Assembly (NCBI RefSeq): GCF_037975245.1
Contig: NC_092577.1
Span: 17,374,013 to 17,438,012, forward strand
Direction: 5' to 3'
Length of the DNA stretch: 64,000 nt
From: Apostichopus japonicus
Taxonomy: Eukaryota > Echinodermata > Holothuroidea > Aspidochirotida > Stichopodidae
A program made the translations under genes and the position numbers. This document shows, piece after piece, positions 53,575-63,695 of the stretch. How positions within the stretch are numbered: position 1 is the stretch's first letter; the number at the start of each line of letters is the position of its first letter. The notes below the pieces were generated by a model. That model saw nothing but the letters and a program-made list of their open reading frames with translations. It was not told the origin of the DNA and searched no databases.

Positions 53575-56500
53575 ATGTATTTTTCACTCACCGTTACAAT
53601 GTTTTTACTCGCCTGCCTAAATTGCAACGGACTGATCAATCAAGATAAAAGAAGAGGGCTATTCTCTCACGTTGCTAAAAACAAATTTGACCTTGTTTTA
53701 TTACAAGAAACCTTTTGGGACCAGTCAATTCATGACCAGGCCAAACTTGAATGGGATGGCGATATTTTATCTTCCTTCTATTCTCCCGCGAGACGAAGGG
53801 GAACGAGTTGTTTAATTAGGAAGGGTAGCGATATCGATGTACACCACTTCGAACCGGATATAAACGGTCGCTTCTTAAAATTAAGTATTACTGTGGATGG
53901 ACAGTCTTTTACAGTTTTTAACATCTATGCTCCAAACACGCCGAGCGAACGAAAACAATTCCTAGAAGATATTTCAGGAAAGCTCCGCAACGTGCCTGAA
54001 CCAATTATTCTAGCGGGAGACTTCAATACCGTTCTTAATACTTACGTGGATAAATACCCAACAACACCTAACCCGGACTCTTCTCGAAAATCTCTGAAAC
54101 TTATTATGTCGGAATACGAGCTTGTCGATATTTGGAGAGAGCGCCACCCTTCTTTAATCCAATTTACAAGAACAGCTAGCAACCACAAAACCGCTTCCAG
54201 GATTGATAGATTTCTTTTAAACAAACAGCTAGTTCGCTACGTCAAATCATGCTCTATCTCTCGCTATCCCGATTCTGATCACGACATGGTTGAACTTAAA
54301 CTTGACCTTACCCTTTTTCCTAGGGGCCCTGGTGTATGGATCTTTAATAACTCCATACTTGAGGACACATCCTTCTGTTCGGAAATAAGAGATCTCATCG
54401 AGCGAGAAAAACAGAAGACTTGTTACGACAATAATATTCTCCAGTGGTACGACGTTTTGAAAGATTCACTAAAAAGGACTGCAATCAAATTTACCAAGGT
54501 CAAAAGCAGACTCTCGCGTACACATCAAAGAAAACTAAGGAAACAAATCAACCACGAAAGGGCGAAAGCGCAAAAATATCAAGACTACGACACTACAAGG
54601 CTACGGAATTTAGAATTTCAGCTAGACGAGACGACCCGCGCAGATATCAGAGGAACCGCGCTTAGATCGAGAATCAAGTGGTTCGAAGAAGGAGAACGTT
54701 CTTCAAAATTTTTCCTCAATTTAGAAAAATCTCGACAAAGCAAAAAAGTAATGCGCCAGATTCTCACCGACGAGGGCGCGATCATTAACGATCAAGACGA
54801 CATTATCCACGAACAGGCCAGATTTTACAAAACGCTGTACACCGCAGAACCGTCAGTGAGTATTCAGAGGGAGGTATTACTTAGCCAGCTTTCTAAAACG
54901 TTGTCCGAACCTGATTCTCAGTCATGTGAGGGGGACATTTCGGCTACAGAACTCCAAAAATCACTTTTTGATATGGAGTCGAGTAAAAGCCCTGGTTTAG
55001 ACGGACTCACTGTTGAGTTTTATAAGGAATTTTGGGATGTATTGGGGGAGGTTTTTCTCAAACTGACGAAAGAAATTTACAAAACACATGAAATGTGTAA
55101 TTCTATGAAAACAGGCCTAATTACTTTGATACCCAAGAAAGGGGATTTGAGGAAACTTAAGAATTGGAGACCGATTAGTCTTTTGAACACAGACTACAAA
55201 ATAATCACAAAGGCTCTGGCCAATAGAATCTCTAGGGTTATCAACTGCCTTGTCTCTAGTGATCAGACCTGTTGTGTTCCCGGCAGAGATATTGCCGACA
55301 ATGTTCTGGCTATGAGAAATATTATTAATTATGTTAACGAAAACAAACTGGAGGGCTATGTTCTTAAAATTGATCAATTAAAAGCCTTCGATCGAGTAAA
55401 CCATGAATATCTTATTAATGTTTTACAAAGGATGGGTTTCGGTACTAATTTAATTAACTGGGTTAAAATCCTCTACAACGATATTCAAGGCTGTATTAAA
55501 CACAATGGTTATATTTCAGATACTTTTCATATTCAGAGAGGGGTTCGCCAGGGTTGTCCAATTTCTGCTATTTTATATGTATTATCTGCTGAACCATTTC
55601 ATGACGCTATTTACAAAAGTAAGAGTATAGTTGGTATTAAGTTTATGCATCATGAAGCTAAAATGTTTCAACATGCAGATGATACCACTTTCTTTCTCTC
55701 TGATACTTCTAGTGTTAAGTCCGTACAAAATGTTATTAACCTGTATGAAGGCGCCTCTGGCTCTAAGTGTAATGTAGAGAAAACCGAGTTACTAGTGCTC
55801 GGAAAGGGCAAAGTACGAAAAGACGAGTTCAATTTTCCGATTAGGAACGATTTTATAGAAGTGCTTGGTGTTTGTATCGGCAATGATAAGGATGCTCTTG
55901 AAAGAGAAAACTGGAAAACCAAGACTGCCTCTTGTTGCAATGTTCTCAAGAGGTGGAAAGGGCGGAACCTCTCCTTTAAAGGCAGAGCTCTTGTTGTAAA
56001 TTCTCTAGTTGTCTCAAGACTGACATATCTTGCTACTATTATTCCGGTCCCTAAATGGGTAGGAGACTCTTTGAAAGAAAGTGTTATCGAATTTATGTGG
56101 GGAGGTAAGAAACCTGGCATATCCTACAATGTTCTTCTTCAACCTGTAGACAAAGGTGGCCTTAACCTTTGTGACCTTTTTCTAAAGAGAGACGCTTTAC
56201 GTATGAAGTACATCTGTAAACTACTTAGCAACAGTATCAATCCGATGTTAAAAGATTTAATGCTCTATTTTCTGAACCATTATGAATATATGAAACTAGG
56301 TTTACACGTATTTCGTATTTTACCTCATAGCAATTCTATGAGAAAACTTTTACCGTATTATTATGAGTTGTTGAGTGCCTGGAAAAAGCTAACGGATAAA
56401 AAGTTATGCCCTCCAGTGAACAGGGAAGAAATTCTTATGCAACCGCTGTTCCATAATCCATTTATTGTAAATGAAACTGGCGAAACCCTCTTTAACAGAG

Positions 56501-57447
56501 ATTTCATTGAAGGTGGTATTATTTTTGTAGGCGACCTTATGTATGAAATGATCCCAAGACGGCTTCCCGCGGAGGGTATCCATGAAGCCATTACTATGGC
56601 CAACCCAACTTGTAAACTTGATGTTGATGATGTATTTGATTACGTCACATCTATTTTGAAGGCTTTTCCAAAAGATTGGCTCGAACAAATCTATTCGGGC
56701 GATAAAATTGTCAGTCAAAATGACAATGAGTCACTTTCACTCACCCTCTCTTGTGGTGACACCACGCTAGATGCGTCCTCCGTTAGTGTCAGGAATGCAA
56801 CTGATCTCCTTAGGGAGGCCGTCTCAACAATTCCAAAAGGCGAAATCCACTGGAAACACGTTTTTAACGATGTCTCTTTTGAACATAGGTGGACCAATAT
56901 CTACAAAGGTCTAAAAGCTTTTCACGATAGTGACCTCGATTTCCGTATTCTTCATAATATTTTATTCTGTAACGATAAGTTGTATCTTTTTAAGCTAGTT
57001 GACTCTCCTTTATGTACCTTATGTAAGAACCATAATGAAACTGTCTTGCATCTTTTTGTCGATTGCAAAACCGTAAATCTTCTCTGGAGAGATATTATCA
57101 AGAAGCTTCAGAAAATCTGTAAAATCAGCAACAATGATAAATGGAGGCAAATTACTATCTTAGGTATGGAACTCAATCATAGGAGGCATGAGACAATTTC
57201 GATTGATTTTATTCTAAACACTTTCAAAAAAGTTGTTTGGACCACTCGTGTTAGCCTCCTGAACGGAGAAAAACACATTAATATTCAAAACTTCTTTCAT
57301 AATTCACTACGAAAGAAAATCGATTTCTTATTCCACTATTTTGTAAAGAAAAAAGAAATTTCTACATTTTGGGAGTTGTTTACTCAAGGTGACGTCATTC
57401 TCAATCCTCTTGAAGATGGCTCCTACGAGTACAAGTTTGACAGTTAA
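53575..57447 (+). CDS. Retrotransposon ORF2: APE endonuclease and reverse transcriptase (copy 2)
   Basis: 1290 aa, identical in translation to the ORF2 product at 44866-48738. Endonuclease residues E45, D149, D211 and H236, RT aspartates D600, D702 and D703, and the C-terminal zinc ligands C1147, C1150, H1159 and C1164 are all kept. With two intact copies in one array, at least one could support mobilisation if transcribed; expression is not visible from sequence. Confidence 0.96.
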   Translation: MYFSLTVTMFLLACLNCNGLINQDKRRGLFSHVAKNKFDLVLLQETFWDQSIHDQAKLEWDGDILSSFYSPARRRGTSCLIRKGSDIDVHHFEPDINGRFLKLSITVDGQSFTVFNIYAPNTPSERKQFLEDISGKLRNVPEPIILAGDFNTVLNTYVDKYPTTPNPDSSRKSLKLIMSEYELVDIWRERHPSLIQFTRTASNHKTASRIDRFLLNKQLVRYVKSCSISRYPDSDHDMVELKLDLTLFPRGPGVWIFNNSILEDTSFCSEIRDLIEREKQKTCYDNNILQWYDVLKDSLKRTAIKFTKVKSRLSRTHQRKLRKQINHERAKAQKYQDYDTTRLRNLEFQLDETTRADIRGTALRSRIKWFEEGERSSKFFLNLEKSRQSKKVMRQILTDEGAIINDQDDIIHEQARFYKTLYTAEPSVSIQREVLLSQLSKTLSEPDSQSCEGDISATELQKSLFDMESSKSPGLDGLTVEFYKEFWDVLGEVFLKLTKEIYKTHEMCNSMKTGLITLIPKKGDLRKLKNWRPISLLNTDYKIITKALANRISRVINCLVSSDQTCCVPGRDIADNVLAMRNIINYVNENKLEGYVLKIDQLKAFDRVNHEYLINVLQRMGFGTNLINWVKILYNDIQGCIKHNGYISDTFHIQRGVRQGCPISAILYVLSAEPFHDAIYKSKSIVGIKFMHHEAKMFQHADDTTFFLSDTSSVKSVQNVINLYEGASGSKCNVEKTELLVLGKGKVRKDEFNFPIRNDFIEVLGVCIGNDKDALERENWKTKTASCCNVLKRWKGRNLSFKGRALVVNSLVVSRLTYLATIIPVPKWVGDSLKESVIEFMWGGKKPGISYNVLLQPVDKGGLNLCDLFLKRDALRMKYICKLLSNSINPMLKDLMLYFLNHYEYMKLGLHVFRILPHSNSMRKLLPYYYELLSAWKKLTDKKLCPPVNREEILMQPLFHNPFIVNETGETLFNRDFIEGGIIFVGDLMYEMIPRRLPAEGIHEAITMANPTCKLDVDDVFDYVTSILKAFPKDWLEQIYSGDKIVSQNDNESLSLTLSCGDTTLDASSVSVRNATDLLREAVSTIPKGEIHWKHVFNDVSFEHRWTNIYKGLKAFHDSDLDFRILHNILFCNDKLYLFKLVDSPLCTLCKNHNETVLHLFVDCKTVNLLWRDIIKKLQKICKISNNDKWRQITILGMELNHRRHETISIDFILNTFKKVVWTTRVSLLNGEKHINIQNFFHNSLRKKIDFLFHYFVKKKEISTFWELFTQGDVILNPLEDGSYEYKFDS

Positions 57448-57614
57448 TTTTCTCTTGCCTTCCCCATTCTAGGATTACTTTTTTATTGTTGTGCATGATT
57501 GTATTGATAGTGTTGTATTATTGTTATAGTTTTATATATATTCTCTTTCTTTATTTCTTGTAACCATGTTAATATCTGTACATTCAATCGGAGAACCAGT
57601 GGGTTCTTCCGTCA

Positions 57615-57616
<2 letters not shown>
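57448..57616 (+). other. Retrotransposon 3' UTR (copy 2)
   Basis: 169 nt, with the same terminal hairpin (57590-57610) and AATAAA (57614-57619) before the 32-A tail. Confidence 0.85.
57590..57610 (+). other. 3'-terminal hairpin of the retrotransposon (copy 2)
   Basis: GGAGAACC / GGTTCTTCC stem with an AGTG loop, as in copy 1. Confidence 0.65.
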
Positions 57617-57648
<32 letters not shown>

Positions 57649-57650
<2 letters not shown>

Positions 57651-57660
57651 GGTTCTCGTC
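57649..57660 (+). repeat. Target-site duplication, 3' copy (element 2)
   Basis: CCGGTTCTCGTC after the A-tail. Confidence 0.93.
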
Positions 57661-57741
57661 CGATCACCGAAGTCAAGCAACGTAGAGCGCAGTCAGTACT
57701 TGGATGGGTGACCGCCTGGGAATACTGGGTGCCGTAGGCTT
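57649..57741 (+). pseudogene. 5S rRNA 3' fragment after retrotransposon copy 2
   Basis: Gene positions 28-120 with the internal control region and terminator kept. 283-nt spacer follows. Confidence 0.95.
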
Positions 57742-58024
57742 TTATTTTTTATAATTGATAACACTATGTTGCCACGACGATGAGAAATTGAAATGGCCTT
57801 CATTGTCTTTCCACAAGGAAAGTGTCTTGCCACGAGGAAAGCGATTTGAAAATCGAATATATTAATAAATACCTCGTTTGTTTTTATATATTAGAATTTT
57901 CTAGATATATATGTAAAATATAGATTAACATAATATATATTAAATCCATTCATGTATAATATATATATTAAATCCACTGATCATAACCTACCAGACAAGT
58001 AGCCTACATTTCACCTCTTGGAAT

Positions 58025-58144
58025 GTCTACGGCCACATCACGTTGACTATACCGGTTCTCGTCCGATCACCGAAGTCAAGCAACGTAGAGCGCAGTCAGT
58101 ACTTGGATGGGTGACCGCCTGGGAATACTGGGTGCCGTAGGCTT
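58025..58144 (+). rRNA. 5S rRNA
   Basis: Consensus. 76-nt spacer follows. Confidence 0.96.
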
Positions 58145-58220
58145 TTATTTTTTATAATTGATAACACTATGTTGCCACGACGATGAGAAATTGAAATGGC
58201 CTACATTGACCTCTTGTTAT

Positions 58221-58340
58221 GTCTACGGCCACATCACGTTGACTATACCGGTTCTCGTCCGATCACCGAAGTCAAGCAACGTAGAGCGCAGTCAGTACTT
58301 GGATGGGTGACCGCCTGGGAATACTGGGTGCCGCAGGCTT
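58221..58340 (+). rRNA. 5S rRNA
   Basis: T114C. 75-nt spacer follows. Confidence 0.95.
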
Positions 58341-58415
58341 TTATTTTCATAATTGATAACACTATGTTGCCACGACGATGAGAAATTGAAATGGCCTACA
58401 TTGACCTCTTGTTAT

Positions 58416-58537
58416 GTCTACGGCCACATCACGTTGACTATACCGGTTCTCGTCCGATCACCGAAGTCAAGCAACGTAGAGCGCAGTCAGTACTTGGATG
58501 GGTGACCGCCTGGGGGAATACTGGGTGCCGCAGGCTT
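58416..58537 (+). rRNA. 5S rRNA, GG-insertion variant
   Basis: GG insertion, T114C. 75-nt spacer follows. Confidence 0.88.
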
Positions 58538-58612
58538 TTATTTTCATAATTGATAACACTATGTTGCCACGACGATGAGAAATTGAAATGGCCTACATTG
58601 ACCTCTTGTTAT

Positions 58613-58732
58613 GTCTACGGCCACATCACGTTGACTATACCGGTTCTCGTCCGATCACCGAAGTCAAGCAACGTAGAGCGCAGTCAGTACTTGGATGGGT
58701 GACCGCCTGGGAATACTGGGTGCCGCAGGCTT
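58613..58732 (+). rRNA. 5S rRNA
   Basis: T114C. 67-nt spacer follows. Confidence 0.95.
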
Positions 58733-58799
58733 TTATTTTCATAATTGATAACACGACGATGATGAGAAATTGAAATGGCCTACATTGACCTCTTTTTAT

Positions 58800-58919
58800 G
58801 TCTACGGCCACATCACGTTGACTATACCGGTTCTCGTCCGATCACCGAAGTCAAGCAACGTAGAGCGCAGTCAGTACTTGGATGGGTGACCGCCTGGGAA
58901 TACTGGGTGCCGCAGGCTT
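58800..58919 (+). rRNA. 5S rRNA
   Basis: T114C; TTCATCATTG marker. 282-nt spacer follows. Confidence 0.95.
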
Positions 58920-59201
58920 TTATTTTCATCATTGATAACACTATGTTGCCACGACGATGAGAAATTGAAATGGCCTTCATTGTCTTTCCACAAGGAAAGT
59001 GTCTTGCCACGAGGAAAGCGATTTGAAAATCGAATATATTAATAAATACCTCGTTTGTTTTTATATATTAGAATTTTCTAGATATATATGTAAAATATAG
59101 ATTAACATAATATATATTAAATCCATTCATGTATAATATATATATTAAATCCACTGATCATAACCTACCAGACAACTAGCCTACATTTCGCCTCTTGGAA
59201 T

Positions 59202-59321
59202 GTCTACGGCCACATCACGATGACTATACCGGTTCTCGTCCGATCACCGAAGTCAAGCAACGTAGAGCGCAGTCAGTACTTGGATGGGTGACCGCCTGGG
59301 AATACTGGGTGCCGTAGGCTT
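59202..59321 (+). rRNA. 5S rRNA
   Basis: T19A. 282-nt spacer follows. Confidence 0.95.
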
Positions 59322-59603
59322 TTATTTTCATAATTGATAACACTATGTTGCCACGACGATGACAAATTGAAATGGCCTTCATTGTCTTTCCACAAGGAAA
59401 GTGTCTTGCCACGAGGAAAGCGATTTGAAAATCGAATATATTAATAAATACCTCGTTTGTTTTTATATATTAGAATTTTCTAGATATATATGTAAAATAT
59501 AGATTAACATAATATATATTAAATCCATTCATGTATAATATATATATTAAATCCACTGATCATAACCTACCAGACAAGTAGCCTACATTTCACCTCTTGG
59601 AAT

Positions 59604-59725
59604 GTCTACGGCCATATCACGTTGACTATACCGGTTCTCGTCCGATCACCGAAGTCAAGCAACGTAGAGCGCAGTCAGTACTTGGATGGGTGACCGCCTG
59701 GGGGAATACTGGGTGCCGCAGGCTT
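59604..59725 (+). rRNA. 5S rRNA, GG-insertion variant
   Basis: C12T, GG insertion, T114C. 75-nt spacer follows. Confidence 0.88.
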
Positions 59726-59800
59726 TTATTTTCATAATTGATAACACTATGTTGCCACGACGATGAGAAATTGAAATGGCCTACATTGACCTCTTGTTAT

Positions 59801-59920
59801 GTCTACGGCCACATCACGTTGACTATACCGGTTCTCGTCCGATCACCGAAGTCAAGCAACGTAGAGCGCAGTCAGTACTTGGATGGGTGACCGCCTGGGA
59901 ATACTGGGTGCCGTAGGCTT
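59801..59920 (+). rRNA. 5S rRNA
   Basis: Consensus. 67-nt spacer follows. Confidence 0.96.
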
Positions 59921-59987
59921 TTATTTTCATAATTGATAACACGACGATGATGAGAAATTGAAATGGCCTACATTGACCTCTTGTTAT

Positions 59988-60107
59988 GTCTACGGCCACA
60001 TCACGTTGACTATACCGGTTCTCGTCCGATCACCGAAGTCAAGCAACGTAGAGCGCAGTCAGTACTTGGATGGGTGACCGCCTGGGAATACTGGGTGCCG
60101 TAGGCTT
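59988..60107 (+). rRNA. 5S rRNA
   Basis: Consensus. 76-nt spacer follows. Confidence 0.96.
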
Positions 60108-60183
60108 TTATTTTTTATAATTGATAACACTATGTTGCCACGACGATGAGAAATTGAAATGGCCTACATTGACCGGTTTTTAT

Positions 60184-60303
60184 GTCTACGGCCACATCAC
60201 GTTGACTATACCGGTTCTCGTCCGATCACCGAAGTCAAGCAACGTAGAGCGCAGTCAGTACTTGGATGGGTGACCGCCTGGGAATACTGGGTGCCGTAGG
60301 CTT
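60184..60303 (+). rRNA. 5S rRNA
   Basis: Consensus; CCGGTTTTTAT flank. 67-nt spacer follows. Confidence 0.96.
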
Positions 60304-60370
60304 TTATTTTCATAATTGATAACACGACGATGATGAGAAATTGAAATGGCCTACATTGACCTCTTTTTAT

Positions 60371-60490
60371 GTCTACGGCCACATCACGTTGACTATACCG
60401 GTTCTCGTCCGATCACCGAAGTCAAGCAACGTAGAGCGCAGTCAGTACTTGGATGGGTGACCGCCTGGGAATACTGGGTGCCGTAGGCTT
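60371..60490 (+). rRNA. 5S rRNA
   Basis: Consensus. 67-nt spacer follows. Confidence 0.96.
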
Positions 60491-60557
60491 TTATTTTCAT
60501 AATTGATAACACGACGATGATGAGAAATTGAAATGGCCTACATTGACCTCTTTTTAT

Positions 60558-60677
60558 GTCTACGGCCACATCACGTTGACTATACCGGTTCTCGTCCGAT
60601 CACCGAAGTCAAGCAACGTAGAGCGCAGTCAGTACTTGGATGGGTGACCGCCTGGGAATACTGGGTGCCGCAGGCTT
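60558..60677 (+). rRNA. 5S rRNA
   Basis: T114C. 75-nt spacer follows. Confidence 0.95.
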
Positions 60678-60752
60678 TTATTTTCATAATTGATAACACT
60701 ATGTTGCCACGACGATGAGAAATTGAAATGGCCTACATTGACCTCTTGTTAT

Positions 60753-60872
60753 GTCTACGGCCACATCACGTTGACTATACCGGTTCTCGTCCGATCACCG
60801 AAGTCAAGCAACGTAGAGCGCAGTCAGTACTTGGATGGGTGACCGCCTGGGAATACTGTGTGCCGTAGGCTT
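60753..60872 (+). rRNA. 5S rRNA
   Basis: G107T, seen only here. 67-nt spacer follows, with GATGAAAAATTG. Confidence 0.94.
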
Positions 60873-60939
60873 TTATTTTCATAATTGATAACACGACGAT
60901 GATGAAAAATTGAAATGGCCTACATTGACCTCTTGTTAT

Positions 60940-61059
60940 GTCTACGGCCACATCACGTTGACTATACCGGTTCTCGTCCGATCACCGAAGTCAAGCAACG
61001 TAGAGCGCAGTCAGTACTTGGATGGGTGACCGCCTGGGAATACTGGGTGCCGTAGGCTT
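60940..61059 (+). rRNA. 5S rRNA
   Basis: Consensus. 67-nt spacer follows. Confidence 0.96.
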
Positions 61060-61126
61060 TTATTTTCATAATTGATAACACGACGATGATGAGAAATTGA
61101 AATGGCCTACATTGACCGGTTTTTAT

Positions 61127-61248
61127 GTCTACGGCCACATCACGTTGACTATACCGGTTCTCGTCCGATCACCGAAGTCAAGCAACGTAGAGCGCAGTCA
61201 GTACTTGGATGGGTGACCGCCTGGGGGAATACTGGGTGCCGCAGGCTT
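61127..61248 (+). rRNA. 5S rRNA, GG-insertion variant
   Basis: GG insertion, T114C; CCGGTTTTTAT flank. 280-nt spacer follows. Confidence 0.88.
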
Positions 61249-61528
61249 TTATTTTCATAATTGATAACACTATGTTGCCACGACGATGACAAATTGAAAT
61301 GGCCTTCATTGTCTTTCCACAAGGAAAGTGTCTTGCCACGAGGAAAGCGATTTGAAAATCGAATATATTAATAAATAACTCGTTTGTTTTTATATATTAG
61401 AATTGTCTACATATATATGTAAAATATAGATTAACATAATATATATTAAATCCATTCATGTATAATATATATTAAATCCACTGATCATAACTTACCAGAC
61501 AACTAGCCTACATTTCGCCTCTTGGAAT

Positions 61529-61648
61529 GTCTACGGCCACATCACGATGACTATACCGGTTCTCGTCCGATCACCGAAGTCAAGCAACGTAGAGCGCAGT
61601 CAGTACTTGGATGGGTGACCGCCTGGGAATACTGGGTGCCGTAGGCTT
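61529..61648 (+). rRNA. 5S rRNA
   Basis: T19A. 280-nt spacer follows, with the ATTAAGTCC marker. Confidence 0.95.
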
Positions 61649-61928
61649 TTATTTTCATAATTGATAACACTATGTTGCCACGACGATGACAAATTGAAAT
61701 GGCCTTCATTGTCTTTCCACAAGGAAAGTGTCTTGCCACGAGGAAAGCGATTTGAAAATCGAATATATTAATAAATAACTCGTTTGTTTTTATATATTAG
61801 AATTGTCTACATATATATGTAAAATATAGATTAACATAATATATATTAAATCCATTCATGTATAATATATATTAAGTCCACTAATCATAACCTACCAGAC
61901 AACTAGCCTACATTTCGCCTCTTGGAAT

Positions 61929-62048
61929 GTCTACGGCCACATCACGATGACTATACCGGTTCTCGTCCGATCACCGAAGTCAAGCAACGTAGAGCGCAGT
62001 CAGTACTTGGATGGGTGACCGCCTGGGAATACTGGGTGCCGTAGGCTT
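61929..62048 (+). rRNA. 5S rRNA
   Basis: T19A; follows the ATTAAGTCC spacer like the genes just before both retrotransposons. 67-nt spacer follows. Confidence 0.95.
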
Positions 62049-62115
62049 TTATTTTCATAATTGATAACACGACGATGATGAGAAATTGAAATGGCCTACA
62101 TTGACCTCTTGTTAT

Positions 62116-62235
62116 GTCTACGGCCACATCACGTTGACTATACCGGTTCTCGTCCGATCACCGAAGTCAAGCAACGTAGAGCGCAGTCAGTACTTGGATG
62201 GGTGACCGCCTGGGAATACTGGGTGCCGTAGGCTT
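62116..62235 (+). rRNA. 5S rRNA (uninterrupted counterpart of the retrotransposon-bearing gene)
   Basis: Consensus. Same neighbours as the split copies at 43532 and 52241, but with no insertion. 283-nt spacer follows. Confidence 0.96.
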
Positions 62236-62518
62236 TTATTTTTTATAATTGATAACACTATGTTGCCACGACGATGAGAAATTGAAATGGCCTTCATTGT
62301 CTTTCCACAAGGAAAGTGTCTTGCCACGAGGAAAGCGATTTGAAAATCGAATATATTAATAAATACCTCGTTTGTTTTTATATATTAGAATTTTCTACAT
62401 ATATATGTAAAATATAGATTAACATAATATATATTAAATCCATTCATGTATAATATATATATTAAATCCACTGATCATAACCTACCAGACAAGTAGCCTA
62501 CATTTCACCTCTTGGAAT

Positions 62519-62638
62519 GTCTACGGCCACATCACGTTGACTATACCGGTTCTCGTCCGATCACCGAAGTCAAGCAACGTAGAGCGCAGTCAGTACTTGG
62601 ATGGGTGACCGCCTGGGAATACTGGGTGCCGTAGGCTT
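62519..62638 (+). rRNA. 5S rRNA
   Basis: Consensus. 76-nt spacer follows. Confidence 0.96.
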
Positions 62639-62714
62639 TTATTTTTTATAATTGATAACACTATGTTGCCACGACGATGAGAAATTGAAATGGCCTACAT
62701 TGACCTCTTGTTAT

Positions 62715-62834
62715 GTCTACGGCCACATCACGTTGACTATACCGGTTCTCGTCCGATCACCGAAGTCAAGCAACGTAGAGCGCAGTCAGTACTTGGATGG
62801 GTGACCGCCTGGGAATACTGGGTGCCGCAGGCTT
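62715..62834 (+). rRNA. 5S rRNA
   Basis: T114C. 75-nt spacer follows. Confidence 0.95.
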
Positions 62835-62909
62835 TTATTTTCATAATTGATAACACTATGTTGCCACGACGATGAGAAATTGAAATGGCCTACATTGACC
62901 TCTTGTTAT

Positions 62910-63031
62910 GTCTACGGCCACATCACGTTGACTATACCGGTTCTCGTCCGATCACCGAAGTCAAGCAACGTAGAGCGCAGTCAGTACTTGGATGGGTGAC
63001 CGCCTGGGGGAATACTGGGTGCCGCAGGCTT
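62910..63031 (+). rRNA. 5S rRNA, GG-insertion variant
   Basis: GG insertion, T114C. 75-nt spacer follows. Confidence 0.88.
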
Positions 63032-63106
63032 TTATTTTCATAATTGATAACACTATGTTGCCACGACGATGAGAAATTGAAATGGCCTACATTGACCTCT
63101 TGTTAT

Positions 63107-63226
63107 GTCTACGGCCACATCACGTTGACTATACCGGTTCTCGTCCGATCACCGAAGTCAAGCAACGTAGAGCGCAGTCAGTACTTGGATGGGTGACCGC
63201 CTGGGAATACTGGGTGCCGCAGGCTT
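63107..63226 (+). rRNA. 5S rRNA
   Basis: T114C. 67-nt spacer follows. Confidence 0.95.
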
Positions 63227-63293
63227 TTATTTTCATAATTGATAACACGACGATGATGAGAAATTGAAATGGCCTACATTGACCTCTTTTTAT

Positions 63294-63413
63294 GTCTACG
63301 GCCACATCACGTTGACTATACCGGTTCTCGTCCGATCACCGAAGTCAAGCAACGTAGAGCGCAGTCAGTACTTGGATGGGTGACCGCCTGGGAATACTGG
63401 GTGCCGCAGGCTT
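63294..63413 (+). rRNA. 5S rRNA
   Basis: T114C; TTCATCATTG marker. 282-nt spacer follows. Confidence 0.95.
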
Positions 63414-63695
63414 TTATTTTCATCATTGATAACACTATGTTGCCACGACGATGAGAAATTGAAATGGCCTTCATTGTCTTTCCACAAGGAAAGTGTCTTG
63501 CCACGAGGAAAGCGATTTGAAAATCGAATATATTAATAAATACCTCGTTTGTTTTTATATATTAGAATTTTCTAGATATATATGTAAAATATAGATTAAC
63601 ATAATATATATTAAATCCATTCATGTATAATATATATATTAAATCCACTGATCATAACCTACCAGACAACTAGCCTACATTTCGCCTCTTGGAAT

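Larger units (their letters stand above)
52280..57648 (+). mobile_element. 5S-gene-inserted non-LTR retrotransposon, L1/Tx1 type, copy 2
   Basis: 5,369 bp, the same length, junctions and 32-A tail (57617-57648) as copy 1, with identical encoded proteins. Because the flanking 5S units also match at the same 8,709-bp offset, this is most likely a segmental duplicate of copy 1 and not a second transposition. Confidence 0.95.
49446..58154 (+). repeat. 8,709-bp tandem duplication, unit 2
   Basis: Second unit of the duplication described at 40737. Homology to unit 1 continues about 208 bp further, to 58362, as expected if unequal crossing-over used 5S units as the homologous segment. Confidence 0.93.

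Noticed and set aside
52280-57648. Second independent transposition event
   Set aside because: The same A-tail length and matching flanking units over thousands of bases fit duplication of one insertion better.
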